Of a DNA stretch of 64,000 bases, positions 45,273-54,357 are shown one piece after another. Origin of the DNA: Halobacteriales archaeon QS_1_68_20. GTDB lineage: Archaea > Halobacteriota > Halobacteria > Halobacteriales > PXRE01. Positions within the stretch are counted from its first letter, which is position 1. The number at the start of each line of letters is the position of its first letter. A program made the translations under genes and the position numbers. The DNA lies in contig PXRE01000011.1 in NCBI GenBank assembly GCA_003021085.1, positions 61,526 to 125,525 on the forward strand, read 5' to 3'. The notes under the pieces were generated by a model. That model was not told the origin of the DNA. It made no database searches and was given only the letters and a program-made list of their open reading frames with translations.

Positions 45273-47156
45273 TCAGAGCGTCTGCCTGATCGCCTCGACG
45301 GTCCTGGCGCCGACGCCGTCGACGGCGCGCAGTTCGTCGTCGGACGCGTCACGGACGGCGTCGACGCTGCCGAACCGCCGGAGCAGGCGCCGGCGCGTCT
45401 CCGGGCCGACACCCGGGACGTCCTCCAGTGCCGTCGATACCTCGTCCCGGAGCGTGCCGTGGTACTGGACGGCGAAGCGGTGGGCCTCGTCGCGGACCCG
45501 CTGGAGGACGTGCAACTGCGGCGCGTCGCTGGGCCAGTCGTAGGTCCGGGAACGGGCGTCCCCGTCGGCGGCAGCACTGTGATCCGCGAGGTCGCCCACG
45601 GGCGCGTGGACGACCTCGTCTTCCTTCGCCAGCGAGACGACCGGGACGGACCACCCCGCCCCGGCCAGGGCCTCGCGGGCGGCCGACAACTGGCCCGCGC
45701 CGCCGTCGATCAACAGCAGGTCGGGATCCGGCCGGTCGTCGTGCCCGTCCCCGTCTTCGGCCCCGGCCGAGCGTTCGGCACGCCAGCGCACCAGCGCCCG
45801 CATGTTCGCGTAGTCGTCGTTACCCGCGGGGAGTTTCTTCCGGCGGTAGTCGCTCTTCTCGGGACTGCCGCCGACGAACGTCACGTCGCTCCCGACCGCG
45901 GCCGTCCCCTGGGCGTGACTGACGTCGAACCCCTCGACGCGCTGGACCCGGTCCAGGCCGAGGGTCTCCGCCAGCGCCCCGAGTTCGTCGTCGCGGCCGC
46001 CCGGTCTGCTGGCGTTCTTCAGCGCCAGGTCGACGAGGCGGCCCTCCTTGCCGGCGCCGGGGACGCGGACGGCCACGCCCTCGCGGTCCAGCCAGTCCCG
46101 GACGTCCCCGTCGTCTAGTCGCATCGGGAGCAACAGGGCGTCGGGGAGCGGGCGCTCGGCGTAGTACTGCTGGACGAACGCCGCCAGCACGGCCGCTAGG
46201 CGGTCCTCGCCCCCCTCGGGCGCGGTGAGCGTGTGCCGGGTCCGGTCGACCAGCTGGCCGTCCTCGCTGTGGAGGCGCGCCACGGTCGCGTCCCGGCCCT
46301 CCACGGCTGCGCCCAGCACGTCGACCACCCGCTCGTCTCCCGAGTCGGCCACCAGTTCCCGGCCGCCCTCGTGGAACGCCTCGACCGCGTCCAGGCGGTC
46401 CCGGAGGTTCGCGGCACGCTCGAACTCCTGCTGGCCGGCCGCCCGCTCCATCTCCTCGCGCAGGGGGTCCGCGAGCAGGTGCGTCTCCCCGGCCAGGAAC
46501 CGCTCGACGGCTTCCACGTCGCCCAGGTAGCCCTCCCGGTCGATCCCGGTGTCCGCCACGCAGGGGGCCGTACAGAGCCCCATCTCGTAGTCCAGGCAGG
46601 GCCGCTCGCGGTTGGCGAACTTGTGGTCCGAACACCCCCGGACGCCGTAGGTCTCCCGGAGCGCCTTCACGACCGTCTCGACCCGGCCCTTGTCGGTGAA
46701 CGGGCCGAACACCGTCGCGCCGCCGCCGTCCCCACGACCGGTGCCCGGCGAGCGCGGGTCGTCGCCGACCGGGTCGCGGGTCACCTCGATGCGGGGAAAC
46801 TCGTGGTCCGTGAGTTGCACCAGCGGGTAGGACTTGTCGTCGCGCAGTCGGACGTTGTACCGCGGCTGGTACTGCTTGACGAGGTTGGCCTCCAAAAGCA
46901 GCGCCTGGGTCTCGGTGTCGGTGACCGCGACGTCGACGTCGTCGGCGCGGTCGACCATCCGGGCGATGCGCTCGCTCCGGGGGTCGACGTACGAGCGTAC
47001 CCGGTCCCGGAGGTCGACGGCCTTCCCGACGTAGAGGACGACCTCGCCGTCCGGGCCGTCACCGTCGGCCGACCGGCCGGCGCGCTCGAGGAACTGGTAG
47101 ACCCCGGGTTCCCGCGGCAGGTCGGCCGCTCGTTCGCGCACCTCGTCGGCGTCCAT
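45273..47156 (-). CDS. uvrC: UvrABC excinuclease subunit C
   Basis: From ATG 47156 the protein has 627 residues: GIY-YIG nuclease ([31 protein letters not shown]), a cysteine group ([25 protein letters not shown]), UVR region ([20 protein letters not shown]), RNase H-like nuclease ([20 protein letters not shown]) and a C-terminal helix-hairpin-helix pair ([20 protein letters not shown]). It makes both incisions in excision repair. The frame from 47210 is longer by 18 residues but lacks support. An AT-rich dyad lies upstream. Confidence 0.95.
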   Translation of the reverse strand: MDADEVRERAADLPREPGVYQFLERAGRSADGDGPDGEVVLYVGKAVDLRDRVRSYVDPRSERIARMVDRADDVDVAVTDTETQALLLEANLVKQYQPRYNVRLRDDKSYPLVQLTDHEFPRIEVTRDPVGDDPRSPGTGRGDGGGATVFGPFTDKGRVETVVKALRETYGVRGCSDHKFANRERPCLDYEMGLCTAPCVADTGIDREGYLGDVEAVERFLAGETHLLADPLREEMERAAGQQEFERAANLRDRLDAVEAFHEGGRELVADSGDERVVDVLGAAVEGRDATVARLHSEDGQLVDRTRHTLTAPEGGEDRLAAVLAAFVQQYYAERPLPDALLLPMRLDDGDVRDWLDREGVAVRVPGAGKEGRLVDLALKNASRPGGRDDELGALAETLGLDRVQRVEGFDVSHAQGTAAVGSDVTFVGGSPEKSDYRRKKLPAGNDDYANMRALVRWRAERSAGAEDGDGHDDRPDPDLLLIDGGAGQLSAAREALAGAGWSVPVVSLAKEDEVVHAPVGDLADHSAAADGDARSRTYDWPSDAPQLHVLQRVRDEAHRFAVQYHGTLRDEVSTALEDVPGVGPETRRRLLRRFGSVDAVRDASDDELRAVDGVGARTVEAIRQTL

Positions 47157-47217
47157 CGACGGGCGGGTAGGCGTCGGCCCCGCTTTTGGGTTTCGACCGC
47201 CGGACCGCATCAGGGGT

Positions 47218-47247
47218 TATATGAAAATATGCACATATATTCATATA
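47218..47247. promoter_or_regulatory. AT-rich inverted repeat upstream of uvrC
   Basis: TATATGAAAATATG, CA, CATATATTCATATA is a 14-base dyad with one mismatched pair and a two-base centre, standing alone in GC-rich DNA about 60 bases before the uvrC start. It contains TATA-like cores on both strands, so it could be the uvrC promoter, a repressor operator overlapping it, or the terminator of the upstream tsr3 gene. Confidence 0.55.
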
Positions 47248-47298
47248 CGGCCGGAGTGCCGCCGTGGCCCGCGCGGATCGCGGCCACGACCGCCCCGG

Positions 47299-47823
47299 TC
47301 ACTCCCCGTCTGCCAGGTAGTCGTCCTGCACCGCGACCACCTCGGCGGAGTCCTCGCAGTCGGCGTACCGCCGGAGGGGTTCTGCGTTGAGTTCCAGGAA
47401 GGTCTCGCCCCAGGTGAACTTCGAGAGGATCCGCTCGGCGTGGTCGCGCTCGCCGAGGACGACCAGCGCGGCAGCCAGCGCCTCCACGGTCGTCAACTCG
47501 AACGGCCGACCGTAGTTGACGGGGTTGGCCGCCACGAGGAAAGGCAGCGCCCGGTGTTCGCCGGGAATATCGAACAGCGCCTCGCCGGCGGACTCCCACG
47601 AGCAGTCCAGCGCGACGAGGTTGCCGGATGGTCCGGCGTCCTCTCCGTCGTCGTCCGGCGCGTCCGCTGGCGACAGCGCCTGCTCGGCGTGGGGGTTCAG
47701 CACGACCCCGTACGGCGTCGCCCCGTGACTGCGGTGGAGTTCCGCGAGGTCGAACCGGGCGAGTTTCCGGGCCGTGCACTTCTCGGGGTCGTCGTCGCCC
47801 TCGTAGCGGACGTGCAGTTCCAC
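47299..47823 (-). CDS. tsr3: Tsr3, 16S rRNA aminocarboxypropyltransferase
   Basis: From GTG 47823 the protein has 174 residues ([20 protein letters not shown]), with conserved [56 protein letters not shown] and [11 protein letters not shown]. This is the Tsr3/DUF367 family, which adds the aminocarboxypropyl group of SAM to a hypermodified uridine in small-subunit rRNA. The longer frame to 47961 is rejected. Confidence 0.9.
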   Translation of the reverse strand: MELHVRYEGDDDPEKCTARKLARFDLAELHRSHGATPYGVVLNPHAEQALSPADAPDDDGEDAGPSGNLVALDCSWESAGEALFDIPGEHRALPFLVAANPVNYGRPFELTTVEALAAALVVLGERDHAERILSKFTWGETFLELNAEPLRRYADCEDSAEVVAVQDDYLADGE

Positions 47824-48076
47824 GACCGGCGGTAGGCCTCGGGACCCAAAAGGAGTCTCGATGCGCGGCGGGGGCCACGGCTGAGCACCCCCTGGACCGA
47901 CTGGTCCACACCGTCGGAGCACGTCTTCCCACCCCGCCAGTACCGGGCGAGTACCCGTCAACTTGGACTAAGGCCGTCGTCGCCCTCGTATCGTATCCCG
48001 GTACCGTGATCTCGACAGCCAGCAACCGCCCTGTCGTACCGCGTCGTCCGACGACCGACCTCCCCGCGCGGGGGCC

Positions 48077-48124
48077 GACCGACCCGCCAGCGTGGAGGTG
48101 GACCGACCCGCCAGCGTGGGGGCC
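48077..48124 (+). repeat. 24-bp direct repeat before the SDR pseudogene
   Basis: GACCGACCCGCCAGCGTGG occurs at 48077 and again at 48101, with similar flanks (GGGGGCC before and after). It lies in the leader of the SDR gene. It may be a replication-slippage product. Confidence 0.5.
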
Positions 48125-48129
48125 GACGG

Positions 48130-49186
48130 GTGAACGTCGACCTCGAACCCCTGGAGGAGCAGGTGACCGTGATCACCGGCGCGTCCTCGGGCATCGGACT
48201 CGTGACGGCGCGGATGGCCGCCGAGCGCGGGGCACGAGTGGTACTGGCCGCCCGCAGCGACGACGCCCTGCAGGAGGTGACCGAGGAGATAAACCACGCC
48301 GGCGGGGACGCGACGTACGTGGTCGCCGACGTGAGCGACCGCGACGACGTTCGCGCCATCGCCGCGGTGGCCCAGGACGAGTACGGCGGGTTCGACACCT
48401 GGATCAACGTGGCGTCGGCGTTCCTCTACGGGCGACTGGAGGACACGCCGGTCGAGGACATGCGCGAACTGTTCGAGACGAACGCCTGGGGCACGGTGTA
48501 CGGGTCCTTGAGGCCGCTGCCCACCTGCGACGGCGCGGCGGTGCCATCGTCAACGTCGGGAGCGTCGCGTCCGACCGGGCCATCCCGCTGCAGGGCGTTT
48601 ACTCCGCGTCGAAACACGCCGTCAAGGGGTTCACCGACGCCCTGCGGATGGAACTGGAAGAGGCGGACGTGCCCGTCTCCGTGACGCTCGTGAAGCCGAG
48701 CGCGACGGACACGCCGTACCCCGAGCACGCGAAGAACTACGTGCGCGAGAAGGCGACGCTCCCGCCGCCGGTCTACGCCCCGGAAACGGTCGCACGGGCA
48801 ATCCTGCCGCCGTCGAGCACCCCGAGCGGGACGTGACGGTCGGCGGGGGCGGCAAGGGCATCGCCGTGCTCGGGCGACTCGCGCCGCGACTCACGGATCG
48901 ACTCATGGAGCGGTCGTACTTCGGCCTCCAGCGCGAACCGGAACCACCGCGGCCACGCCAGCGGAACACCCTCGACAGTCCCTCCATGACCCTCGACGAG
49001 CGGGGCGACTACGAGGGCCACGTCGCCGAGCGGAGCCTCTACACCGGCCTGTCGCTCCGCCGGTCGCTGGTCGGCGCGGCGGTGGCCGGCGTCGGGGCCG
49101 TGCTGTACTCCCGCTCCCGCAAAGCCCGTCGCGGCGCCGAGGAGGCCGCGAGCCGAGACGAGCGGCCGGCGATCCGCGTGCGGTAG
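48130..49186 (+). pseudogene. Short-chain dehydrogenase, frameshifted twice
   Basis: GTG 48130 starts an SDR (VTVITGASSGIGLVTARMAA, with the Rossmann TGxxxGIG motif). The frame is lost near 48505-48520 and resumes in another frame (AAAHLRRRGGAIVNVGSVAS, GVYSASKHAVKGFTDALRME with the YxxxK active site), and is lost again near 48815, where a third frame gives the end (ERDVTVGGGGKGIAVLGRLA). Put together the protein is complete, about 350 residues, so the breaks are recent or are sequencing errors. Confidence 0.8.
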
Positions 49187-49262
49187 TCCCCGCCCCCCGC
49201 GATTCATCAGGTCGGTGGCAAGATGGGCAGAGCTAAGTGGTCGGAACTGCCGATTACGGCGC

Positions 49263-50147
49263 ATGCTCGAAGAGGGTGCGGAGGCGCCACGGTTCAGCCT
49301 ACCGGGCGTCCACAGCGGGGAGTTGCGGCAGTTCGGGCTCGCGGACTACCTGGGCGAGGACGTGGTCGTGCTGTGTTTCTACCCGGCGGACTTCGAACCG
49401 CACTGCGACCCAGACGACTGTTGGCTGGCGGACGTGGACCTGCTGACGTTACAGCGCAACGTCACGGTCCTCGGACTGTCGGCCGACAGCGCGTTCAGCC
49501 ACCGGAAGTTCGCCAGGGAGTACAACCTGGAGTTCCCCCTGCTCTCGGACGGGGGCGGCATGGTCGCCGAGGCGTACGACGTCCTGCACGACCACTACGA
49601 GGGCCACCGGCGGTTGCCCCGCCGGGCGCTGTTCGTCCTGGACGACCGGGGCGTCGTCCAGTACGCCTGGGCCGCAGACGACCCCGGCGACCGGCCGGAC
49701 CTCGAGGCGGTCCGGGCGGCGATCCGTTCGGTCCAGAGCGACGAGTCGGCGCTGGAGCGGTACCGCCTGGGCCACGACTACTACCGCTACGGCCGCTCGG
49801 AGTTCGACATCGCCCTGGGCGCCTACGAGGACGGCGACTGGGGCCTGGCGCGGGAGGCGTTCGCGGAGGCGGCGCGCTACCTGGAGAACGCGACCGAGGA
49901 GTTCGGGTCGGCCCGCTGGTTCGCCGCCACCGACGACCTGGCCGACCGGGTCGCGGCAGCGAAGGAACCGACCGACTACCTGTTGCAGGCGGCGCGCTGG
50001 TACCGCGAGTCGGCGGCCGCCTTCGCGGCCGACGACGAAGAACGGGGAGAGGACTACCGGGGCGACGCGGCGCGCCAGCGCGACCGCGCCGGGGAAGCGG
50101 ACCCACCGGCCGCCCCGGAGGACTTCGCCGCGCTCGTGGACGACTGA
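49263..50147 (+). CDS. Peroxiredoxin with C-terminal helical extension
   Basis: From ATG 49263 the protein has 294 residues. Residues 1 to about 155 are a Bcp/AhpC-type peroxiredoxin: VVVLCFYPADFEPHCDPDDC, SADSAFSHRKFAREYNLEFP. Residues 165-294 are helical and acidic, TPR-like (LGAYEDGDWGLAREAFAEAA), an unusual addition. The active Cys should be one of the two in HCDPDDC. It would reduce peroxides in the cytoplasm. The frame from 49215 is longer but offers no better start. Confidence 0.85.
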   Translation: MLEEGAEAPRFSLPGVHSGELRQFGLADYLGEDVVVLCFYPADFEPHCDPDDCWLADVDLLTLQRNVTVLGLSADSAFSHRKFAREYNLEFPLLSDGGGMVAEAYDVLHDHYEGHRRLPRRALFVLDDRGVVQYAWAADDPGDRPDLEAVRAAIRSVQSDESALERYRLGHDYYRYGRSEFDIALGAYEDGDWGLAREAFAEAARYLENATEEFGSARWFAATDDLADRVAAAKEPTDYLLQAARWYRESAAAFAADDEERGEDYRGDAARQRDRAGEADPPAAPEDFAALVDD

Positions 50148-50168
50148 TCCCGCAGTGTAGTCCCGGCC

Positions 50169-51099
50169 TCAGTCGAGGTCGCCGCCGACGGCTTTCGCCG
50201 CGGTGAGCACGGGGTCCCAGACCGGGCCGAACGGCGGCGAGTACCCCAGGTCCAGGTTGCCGACCTCCCCGACGGTCATCTCGGCGTGCAGTGCGGTCGC
50301 CACGGCGTTGATCCGGTGGGCGCAGCCCTCCTGGCCGACGAGGCCCGCGCCCAGCAGGCGGCCGGTCTCGCGGTCGGCGGCCATCTCCACGACGATGCGC
50401 GACCACCCCGGGTAGTAGTGCGCCCGCGAGATGGTGGTGATGGTCTCTGAGACGGGGTCGTAGCCGGCTTCGCGGGCGTCGTCCGGGTCCAGCAGGCCCG
50501 TGCAGGCCACCTCCAGGTCGAACACCTTCACCACGACCGTCCCCGCCACCGGACCGACCGGGATGGGCGTCCCAGCGACGGTCGACCCGACGGCCCGGCC
50601 CGAGCGGTTGGCGGCCAGGCCCAGGGGGAGGGCGACCGGCGCGTCCGCGACGGGGTGGAGGTCGACGCCGTGCTCGCGGAGGTGGCCTTCGACGAGGCCG
50701 GCGGCGGCCGCCCCGAACGGCGGGAGCGTCAGGGGGCCGCCCTCGAAGAGGTGCCGCCCCTGGTCGACGAGGCGGACGTCCAGGTCACGGCCGTCGAACG
50801 CCTCGACGAGTTCCAGGCCGATCTTGTTCGCCCCGACGACGGCGACCGTCTCGACTTCGTGGAGATGTTCGACGTCGACCTGTAACTCGGACGCGGGCGG
50901 GGCCTCCACGCCGGGGTGGTGGGCCTCGCCGGGCGTCAGGTACTCCCGGCGGGCGCGGCCCTCCTCGGGGCTCCGGACGGTGAACACGCCGTCGAGGTCC
51001 CACCCGGGCACGTCGAGTTCCGCTTCCCTCCCGCCGGGCCTTCGCCGCCGCGCTCAGTCCCGCCTCGTCACCACCGACCACGACGAATCGCTCGCTCAT
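50169..51099 (-). pseudogene. FAD/NAD-dependent disulfide oxidoreductase, internally deleted
   Basis: ATG 51099 begins MSERFVVVGGDEAGLSAAAK, the FAD-binding start of a CoA-disulfide reductase/NADH oxidase-like flavoprotein. The next part, which should hold the active Cys, is missing, and the frame changes before MPGWDLDGVFTVRSPEE (from 51011). The remaining NAD-binding domain (VAVVGANKIGLELVEAF) and dimerisation domain are complete to the stop. The glycine motif GANKIG also lacks its last Gly. Non-functional unless the break is an error. Confidence 0.7.
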
Positions 51100-51219
51100 G
51101 GGGACGCTAGTTTGCCGTACGGTACCATGTAGCGCCCGGTCCCCGGGGCAACCGGCAACCAGTCGGCACCTCACCGTCGAACCCGACCGCTTTTTCCGGC
51201 CGCCCGCCTGTGACCGGGC

Positions 51220-51567
51220 ATGGCGACCCGGCGTGACCGCGCGCTGTCGTACTACGAGTCGCTGGACGAGGGCGACTACGAGGCGCTGTCTTCCCTGCTC
51301 GCGGAGGGATTCGTCCACGACCGGCCCGACCTGACCCTGGAAGGCCGCGAGCGGTTCGTCCGGTTCATGCGCGAGGAGCGGCCCCGCACCGACACCACCC
51401 ACGAGGTCGACGGGGTGTACGTCGGTGGGCCGCCGGACGGTGAGGACGACCCCGAGGTGGTCGTCCGCGGGCGGTTGCTCGCGGACGGTCAACTGCTGGT
51501 GGACTTCGCCGACGCGTTCACCTTCGAGGGCGACCGGATCGCGCGGATCGTCACCTACACGCAGTAG
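51220..51567 (+). CDS. SnoaL-like/NTF2-fold protein
   Basis: The 115-residue protein (ALSYYESLDEGDYEALSSLL, VHDRPDLTLEGRERFVRFM, FADAFTFEGDRIARIVTYT) has the cone-shaped SnoaL/NTF2 fold pattern. These small proteins bind or isomerise diverse ligands; no function can be read. ATG 51220 is the likely start. It converges with the SHOCT gene, one base apart. Confidence 0.82.
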   Translation: MATRRDRALSYYESLDEGDYEALSSLLAEGFVHDRPDLTLEGRERFVRFMREERPRTDTTHEVDGVYVGGPPDGEDDPEVVVRGRLLADGQLLVDFADAFTFEGDRIARIVTYTQ

Positions 51568-51568
51568 G

Positions 51569-51889
51569 TTACTCGCGGTCCTGCTCCAGCAACTCCCGGC
51601 GGCGCTCGTACTCCTCCTCGGTGATCTCGCCGCGCGCGAGCGCGAGGCGGAGCTCTTCGAGGGCACCGTCCTCCCGGCGGCCGCCGATCAGCCACCAGGC
51701 GATCAGGCCCGCGCCACCGAGGTAGAGGACGGCGATTCCCGCGCCAACGACGAGTACCCCGGGGCCGGCGACGGTGTCCAGCAGGCCCATCGCCGGCACC
51801 GCCAGCACCATCAACAGGAACGGGCCGACGAAGAACAGGCCCACGACGAGGCCGATGACGACGACGAGGGCGTCGGGGAGGTCGCGCAT
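51569..51889 (-). CDS. SHOCT-domain membrane protein
   Basis: The 106-residue protein has two helices (ALVVVIGLVVGLFFVGPFLL and VLVVGAGIAVLYLGGAGLIA) and a C-terminal SHOCT motif (ALEELRLALARGEITEEEYE). SHOCT tails are thought to mediate protein-protein contacts at membranes. It lies three bases after serS in the same orientation, so it is probably co-transcribed. Confidence 0.85.
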   Translation of the reverse strand: MRDLPDALVVVIGLVVGLFFVGPFLLMVLAVPAMGLLDTVAGPGVLVVGAGIAVLYLGGAGLIAWWLIGGRREDGALEELRLALARGEITEEEYERRRELLEQDRE

Positions 51890-51892
51890 GCG

Positions 51893-53275
51893 CTACTCGC
51901 GGTCGCCGGCCCCGACCGCGCTCTCGCCGACCTTGCGGTCGCCCTCGATGACCTCCTGGCCGTTCATGTACGGCCGGAGGGCCTCCGGCACCGTGACCGT
52001 CCCGTCGTCGTTCTGGTAGTACTCCAGGATGGCGACGACGACCCGCGGAAGCGCGACGCCGGAGGCGTTCAGCGTGTGGAGGTACTCGGCCGATTCGTGG
52101 CGCTCCGGGCGGTAGCGCAGGCCGGCACGGCGGGCCTGGAAGTCCTCGAAGTTCGATGCGCTGGAAACCTCCAGCCAGCGGCCGCCCTCCTCGGGTCCGT
52201 CCTCCATGTCGTCGGCGGGCGCCCAGACTTCGAGATCGTACTTCTTCGCCTGGGTGAACCCCATGTCGCCGGTGCACATCTCCAGCACGCGGTAGGGGAG
52301 GCCGAGGCGTTCCAGCACCTCGGCGGCCTCTTCCACGAGGCCCTCCAGGCGTTCGTAACTGTCCTCCGGGCGGACGAAGTTGACCAGTTCGACCTTGTTG
52401 AACTGGTGGACCCGGACGTAGCCCCGGGTCTCGGTGCCGTGCTCGCCGGCCTCACGCCGGAAGTTCGGGCTGAACGCCTGGTGTTTCAGCGGGAGGTCGT
52501 CGTCCAGCAGGATCTCGTCGCGGTACATGTTGGTGACCGGCACCTCCGCCGTCGGCAGCAGCCACAGGTCGTCGTCGTCGTAGGGTTCGTCGTTGGCGCC
52601 GCCCAGCCGGTAGGCGTCGTCGACGAACTTCGGGAACTGGCCGGTCCCCTGCATGGACTTGCTGTTGACCGGGATGGGCGGGAAGATGTCGGTGTAGCCC
52701 TGCTCGCGGTGGACCTCCAGCATGAACTGCATGAGGGCGTACTCCAGGCGGGCGCCGTCGCCCTTGATGAACTGGAAGCCGCCGCCCGCGACCTTCGCCC
52801 CGCGCTCGAAGTCGATGATGTCCAGTTCCTCGGCCAGGTCGTAGTGGGGGACGACGGGGTCCGGACGGTCCCGCGGGTCGTCGAAGCCCCAGCGGCGACC
52901 CTCGACGTTGTCGCTCTCGTCGTCGCCGACGGGAGCGTCCTCGTAGGGGATATTGGGGAGTTCGAGCAGGCGCTGCTCCAGTTGGGCCTCCAGTTCGTCG
53001 GCCTCCTCCTCGACCTCCTGGAGTTCGGCTTTCAGTTCCTGGGAGCGCTCGATGGCCTCCTCGGCCTCCTCGTCATCGCCGGCCTGTTTCAGTTCGCCGA
53101 TCTTCTCGCTGACCTCGTTGCGTTCGTGCCGGAGGTCGTCGCCTCTCGCTTTCAGTTCGCGCCACCGTTCGTCCAGTTCCAGGATCTCGTCCAGGTCGAC
53201 CCCCTCGACGCCCTTGAGGTCGATGGCCTTGCGGACCTCCTCGGGATTCTCCCGGACGTACTGCCTGCCGAGCAT
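51893..53275 (-). CDS. serS: Seryl-tRNA synthetase
   Basis: The 460-residue cytoplasmic enzyme has the N-terminal coiled coil (ELKARGDDLRHERNEVSEKI) that grips the long arm of tRNA-Ser, motif 2 (HQAFSPNFRREAGEHGTETR) and motif 3 (ASNFEDFQARRAGLRYRPER, LNASGVALPRVVVAILEYYQ). This is the bacterial-type SerRS found in haloarchaea. It charges tRNA-Ser. It begins at ATG 53275 and its likely operon partner is the SHOCT gene. Confidence 0.95.
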   Translation of the reverse strand: MLGRQYVRENPEEVRKAIDLKGVEGVDLDEILELDERWRELKARGDDLRHERNEVSEKIGELKQAGDDEEAEEAIERSQELKAELQEVEEEADELEAQLEQRLLELPNIPYEDAPVGDDESDNVEGRRWGFDDPRDRPDPVVPHYDLAEELDIIDFERGAKVAGGGFQFIKGDGARLEYALMQFMLEVHREQGYTDIFPPIPVNSKSMQGTGQFPKFVDDAYRLGGANDEPYDDDDLWLLPTAEVPVTNMYRDEILLDDDLPLKHQAFSPNFRREAGEHGTETRGYVRVHQFNKVELVNFVRPEDSYERLEGLVEEAAEVLERLGLPYRVLEMCTGDMGFTQAKKYDLEVWAPADDMEDGPEEGGRWLEVSSASNFEDFQARRAGLRYRPERHESAEYLHTLNASGVALPRVVVAILEYYQNDDGTVTVPEALRPYMNGQEVIEGDRKVGESAVGAGDRE

Positions 53276-53398
53276 TCTTGAGTCGGGGTTCTCGGCGGCC
53301 CGGCAAAACCGTGTCGCATCCGTGGTAGTCGTTCGAACGGGGATCGGCGCTCCTCGAATTCGAGGGGGCGTGAACGGTACCGGGTCGCCGCTCGGGGC

Positions 53399-53797
53399 TC
53401 AGTCGTCCCCCGAAATCGAGACCGAGCCGAACGCCCGCTTCTGGGCGCCCTTCCACATCGACTCGCGGTGTTCGGACGTGATGCTGTTCTCGATGAACCC
53501 CCAGGGCAACTGCTTGGAGTCGTCTCGGGCCCGGAAGAACACCTCGTCGTCGATGTCGTGTCGCTCCAGGGCCTGCTCCCAGGCCTCCCTGTCGTTGCCT
53601 AGCTTGTAGGCGTCGTAGATCACGTCGGCGACCCGCCGGTCGCCCCGGGCCATGATCGGTTGCGAGTAGTGCATCTTCGTGCCGACGATGCCCTTGATGA
53701 TGACGTCGGTCTCGGCGTTCTCGTTGGCCTTCGAGGCGGTGTACTTCTCGGCGCCGATGACGGACTTCGAGACGTTGTCGACGTAGCCGTCGAGTAC
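53399..53797 (-). pseudogene. C-terminal fragment, radical SAM family likely
   Basis: The minus strand reads without stops from about 53797 (VLDGYVDNVSKSVIGAEKYT, DVIIKGIVGTKMHYSQPIMA, then RGDRRVADVIYDAYKLGNDR) to TGA 53399. The ARGDRRVADVI...W segment and LPWGFIE near the end resemble the tail of B12-binding-type radical SAM enzymes, recalled only. No start or SAM-cluster region exists; the sequence ends abruptly against the MetE fragment at a breakpoint near 53791-53800. Confidence 0.5.
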
Positions 53798-54283
53798 GCT
53801 GACCTCATCGCTGCGGAACTGCCAGCGGCGGGCGCGGCGTACGTCCAGATCGACGAACCGTCACTGGGCGCCTGGGAGGACGACTTCGCGGTGCGGTGTC
53901 TCGAACGGGTCGTGGCCGCGGCCCCGGACGGCATCCGGGTCGCGCTCCACGCCTGTTCGTCCGACCTCCACGCCGCCTTCGAGGTGCCGGTCGACGAGGT
54001 GTCGGTCCCGGCCGCCGGTTCGACCGGCATTCCGCTGGCAGACCTGGCCGAGGCCCCGCCCACCGCCGACGTCGGGGTCGGCGTCGTCGATTCGAGCAGT
54101 CCAGCGGTCGAGTCGGTCGGGGAGATTCGCCGCCGGATCGACCGCGTCACCGACGTCGTCGACCACCGGCGCGTGATCCTCACGACCGACTGCGGCCTGG
54201 GTCAGCTGTCCCGCTCGGTCGCGTTCGAGAAACTCGACAACGTGACGTCGGCGGCGCGAGACGTCAGGCGAGGGTTGCGGTAG
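53791..54283 (+). pseudogene. C-terminal fragment of MetE-type methionine synthase
   Basis: The plus strand reads EYADLIAAELPAAGAAYVQI then DEPSL, followed by VALHACSSDL and LTTDCGLGQLSRSVAFEKLD, the cobalamin-independent methionine synthase C-terminal barrel with zinc ligands His-Cys and Cys. The family barrel is about 340 residues; here only about 160 remain and no start is present. The frame reads upstream through the antisense of the radical SAM piece only by chance. Confidence 0.72.
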
Positions 54284-54357
54284 CGTCCCCGCCTCCGGGT
54301 CGTTCGTGAAGTATAACGACAAATATAAGTCGTCAGTATTGATGAATGCAAGCAGTA

